Positions 6,333 to 7,397 of a stretch of DNA of 7,397 nucleotides are shown here, in pieces (the first letter of the stretch is position 1; each line of letters begins with the position of its first letter). The DNA is from an uncultured Clostridia bacterium (GTDB lineage Bacteria; Bacillota; Clostridia; Oscillospirales; CAG-272): NCBI GenBank assembly GCA_937898155.1, contig CALEJO010000177.1:1-7397 (forward strand), in the 5' to 3' direction. The position numbers and the translations under genes were made by a program. The notes under the pieces were generated by a model. That model searched no databases. It saw only the letters and a program-made list of their open reading frames with translations, and was not told the origin of the DNA.

Positions 6333-6363
6333 GCATAAAAATCGACACGCTTCGGCAATACTT
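6333..6363 (+). promoter_or_regulatory. Forespore SigF/SigG-type promoter of sigG
   Basis: GCATA (6333-6337), a 16-bp spacer, and GGCAATACTT (6354-6363) match the Bacillus SigF promoter pattern (GYATA, about 16 bp, GGNNANANTR) at every fixed position except the last. SigG consensus is similar (GYATR and a CA...T-type -10). Start of transcription would be near 6369, giving a leader of about 28 nt to the sigG ATG. In B. subtilis sigG is known to be switched on by SigF and then maintained by SigG. Confidence 0.72.
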
Positions 6364-6396
6364 TTCTCAGATTCGTCAAAATCGGGAGGAAAGCCG

Positions 6397-7170
6397 ATGT
6401 TCTATCACAAAGTCGATCTCTGCGGTGTCAACACCGCAAAGCTCAAAACGCTGACGGACGAGGAAAAGCAAGCGCTTCTTGTCCGCACAAAAGCGGGAGA
6501 CAAGCGAGCCCGCGAGGAGCTGATCTCAGGCAATCTGCGTCTGGTGCTCAGTATCATCCAGCGCTTTTCGGGACGGTGCGACGACGCCGACGACCTCTTT
6601 CAGGTCGGGTGCATCGGGCTTATGAAAGCGATCGATCATTTCGATCTCGACGCGGGTGTCAAGCTCAGCACCTATGCCGTGCCGATGATCGTCGGCGAGA
6701 TCCGGCGCTATCTGCGCGACAACAATATGCTCCGCGTCAGCCGCGGCACGCGCGACCTCGCCTATCGGGCGCTGACGGCGCGCGAGCTTCTCGCCAAGCG
6801 CGAGGTGCGGGAGCCGACGATCGAGGAGATTGCCGCGGAGCTCGGCGAGACGCCGCAGGCGGTCGCGGACGCGCTCGACGCTATCGCGGAGCCGGTCTCG
6901 CTTTACGATCCCGTCTATAACGAGGGCGGCGATTCCCTTTCCATTATGGATCAGGTTTGCGACGACGATTGCCGCGACGACGAGTGGCTCGACAACATCG
7001 CCGTCGCCGAAGCAATGAAAAAGCTCTCCGCCCGCGAGCGCGCGATCATCGAAATGCGCTTTTACCGCGGCAAAACGCAAATGGAAATTGCAGATGAGAT
7101 CGGCATTTCGCAGGCGCAGGTCTCGCGCATCGAAAAAAGCGCGCTCGACCGCATCCGCAAAGAAATGTAA
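6397..7170 (+). CDS. sigG: Forespore-specific RNA polymerase sigma factor SigG
   Basis: SigG directs late gene expression in the forespore after engulfment. The 257-residue length fits SigG. The N-terminus KVDLCGVNTAKLKTL (5-19) closely resembles the SigG-specific N-terminus of Bacillus, which SigF lacks. Region 2 carries DDLFQVGCIGLMKAIDHFD (65-83) and the promoter-reading segment STYAVPMIVGEIRRYLRDN (91-109). Region 3 spans about 110-165. Region 4 ends in the helix-turn-helix TQMEIADEIGISQAQVSRIE (227-246). GGAGG sits 7 nt before the ATG. The gene has its own forespore-type promoter upstream and a terminator 5 nt after the stop, so it appears monocistronic. In many spore formers it directly follows spoIIGA-sigE; here its upstream neighbour is a divergent pseudouridine synthase gene. 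SigF is the only serious alternative, and the N-terminus argues against it. Confidence 0.95.
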   Translation: MFYHKVDLCGVNTAKLKTLTDEEKQALLVRTKAGDKRAREELISGNLRLVLSIIQRFSGRCDDADDLFQVGCIGLMKAIDHFDLDAGVKLSTYAVPMIVGEIRRYLRDNNMLRVSRGTRDLAYRALTARELLAKREVREPTIEEIAAELGETPQAVADALDAIAEPVSLYDPVYNEGGDSLSIMDQVCDDDCRDDEWLDNIAVAEAMKKLSARERAIIEMRFYRGKTQMEIADEIGISQAQVSRIEKSALDRIRKEM

Positions 7171-7210
7171 AAAAAATCGGGCTTCCGAAGAAGCCCGATC
7201 TTTTGTTTTT
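7171..7210. terminator. Bidirectional terminator between sigG and the Flg_new-repeat gene
   Basis: ATCGGGCTTC (7176-7185) pairs perfectly with GAAGCCCGAT (7190-7199) around a 4-nt CGAA loop. On the plus strand CTTTTGTTTTTT follows; on the minus strand a run of eight T follows. It begins just after the sigG stop and just past the stop of the convergent gene, so it serves both. Confidence 0.92.
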
Positions 7211-7213
7211 TCG

Positions 7214-7397
7214 TTATTCCTCAACCCACTTCGCGTAGAGCGAGAAGTCTTCGAGTCCCGCTTCAAGCGGTTTCGTCACGTCGAACGGCATCGTCAACGC
7301 TTCGTCGAGATACCAGCCCTCAAAGACGTAGCCCGCTTTGTTCATCGGGAATTTGATCTCAACCGGCGAGCCGAACTTGAACGTCATCGTGTATGCC
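7214..7397 (-). CDS. C-terminal end of a Flg_new (InlB B-type) repeat protein (partial)
   Basis: The visible 60 codons end in TAA (7216-7214); the rest lies beyond the right edge. The stretch GYVFEGWYLDEALTMPF continues to a closing LYAKW, the pattern of a Listeria-Bacteroides repeat (Flg_new, InlB B-repeat-like beta-grasp module), found in secreted and cell-surface proteins of Firmicutes and Bacteroides. The protein stops three residues after the AKW (VEE), with no LPXTG sorting signal, hydrophobic anchor or basic tail, so any attachment must come from elsewhere in the protein. Function cannot be inferred from this module alone; it often mediates adhesion or acts as a spacer. It converges on sigG across a shared terminator. 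Confidence 0.82.
   Translation of the reverse strand, partial: AYTMTFKFGSPVEIKFPMNKAGYVFEGWYLDEALTMPFDVTKPLEAGLEDFSLYAKWVEE

Noticed and set aside
6224..6379. N-terminal extension of the pseudouridine synthase to an ATG at 6379
   Set aside because: It would run across the gene's own TATAAT box and ribosome site and cover the sigG promoter; the extra residues do not resemble the family.
6526..7266. Minus-strand frame of 246 codons opposite sigG
   Set aside because: It is antisense to a clear SigG coding sequence, spans the terminator and overlaps the Flg_new-repeat gene in another frame; it has no recognisable motif.
1..7397. CRISPR array, insertion sequence, prophage or toxin-antitoxin island
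   Set aside because: No direct-repeat arrays, terminal inverted repeats, transposase or integrase motifs, or toxin-antitoxin-like gene pairs were seen. The leucine tRNA genes show no integrated element beside them within the window.

Overview
The window looks like chromosomal core genome of an endospore-forming Gram-positive bacterium, most likely a member of the Clostridia (Firmicutes/Bacillota). The signs are a forespore sigma factor (SigG type), a short Gram-positive-type glucose-6-phosphate isomerase, strong AGGAGG-type ribosome binding sites, tRNA genes that encode CCA, a ComEC competence protein, and the end of a secreted-type protein carrying a Listeria-Bacteroides (Flg_new / InlB B-type) repeat. 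Third codon positions favour G and C, which leaves many long but spurious open frames on the opposite strands. No phage, transposon, CRISPR or other mobile signature is visible.

Layout from left to right: (1) the last codons of an unknown plus-strand gene (to 73) and a bidirectional terminator (92-128). (2) Two minus-strand class II leucine tRNA genes, Leu(CAG) at 131-217 and Leu(GAG) at 250-333. A perfect hairpin separates them, and a near-ideal housekeeping promoter (TTGACA, 17 bp, TATAAT) at 389-417 drives them. (3) A collinear minus-strand block, read right to left: an RluA-family pseudouridine synthase (5288-6223), a TtcA-family tRNA thiolase (4477-5247), a small unrecognised Cys/His-rich protein (4216-4422), pgi (2833-4176) and comEC (503-2776). 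(4) A divergent intergenic region (6224-6396) with a housekeeping promoter for the pseudouridine synthase and, in the other direction, a forespore SigF/SigG-type promoter in front of sigG (6397-7170). (5) A bidirectional terminator (7176-7199) and the C-terminal end of a minus-strand Flg_new-repeat protein that runs off the right edge.

Functionally the minus-strand block mixes RNA modification, central carbon metabolism (pgi) and DNA uptake (comEC); it reads as a housekeeping neighbourhood, not a dedicated pathway. A strong terminator-like hairpin lies between pgi and comEC, so comEC is probably only partly co-transcribed. sigG stands alone with its own compartment-specific promoter, which fits late forespore gene expression.

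I do not see a clearly new multi-gene system. The points most worth a second look are the isolated sigG with its readable forespore promoter, the degenerate metallo-beta-lactamase motif in ComEC, the uncharacterised 68-residue Cys/His-rich protein, the hairpin in front of comEC, and the hairpin between the two tRNA genes.
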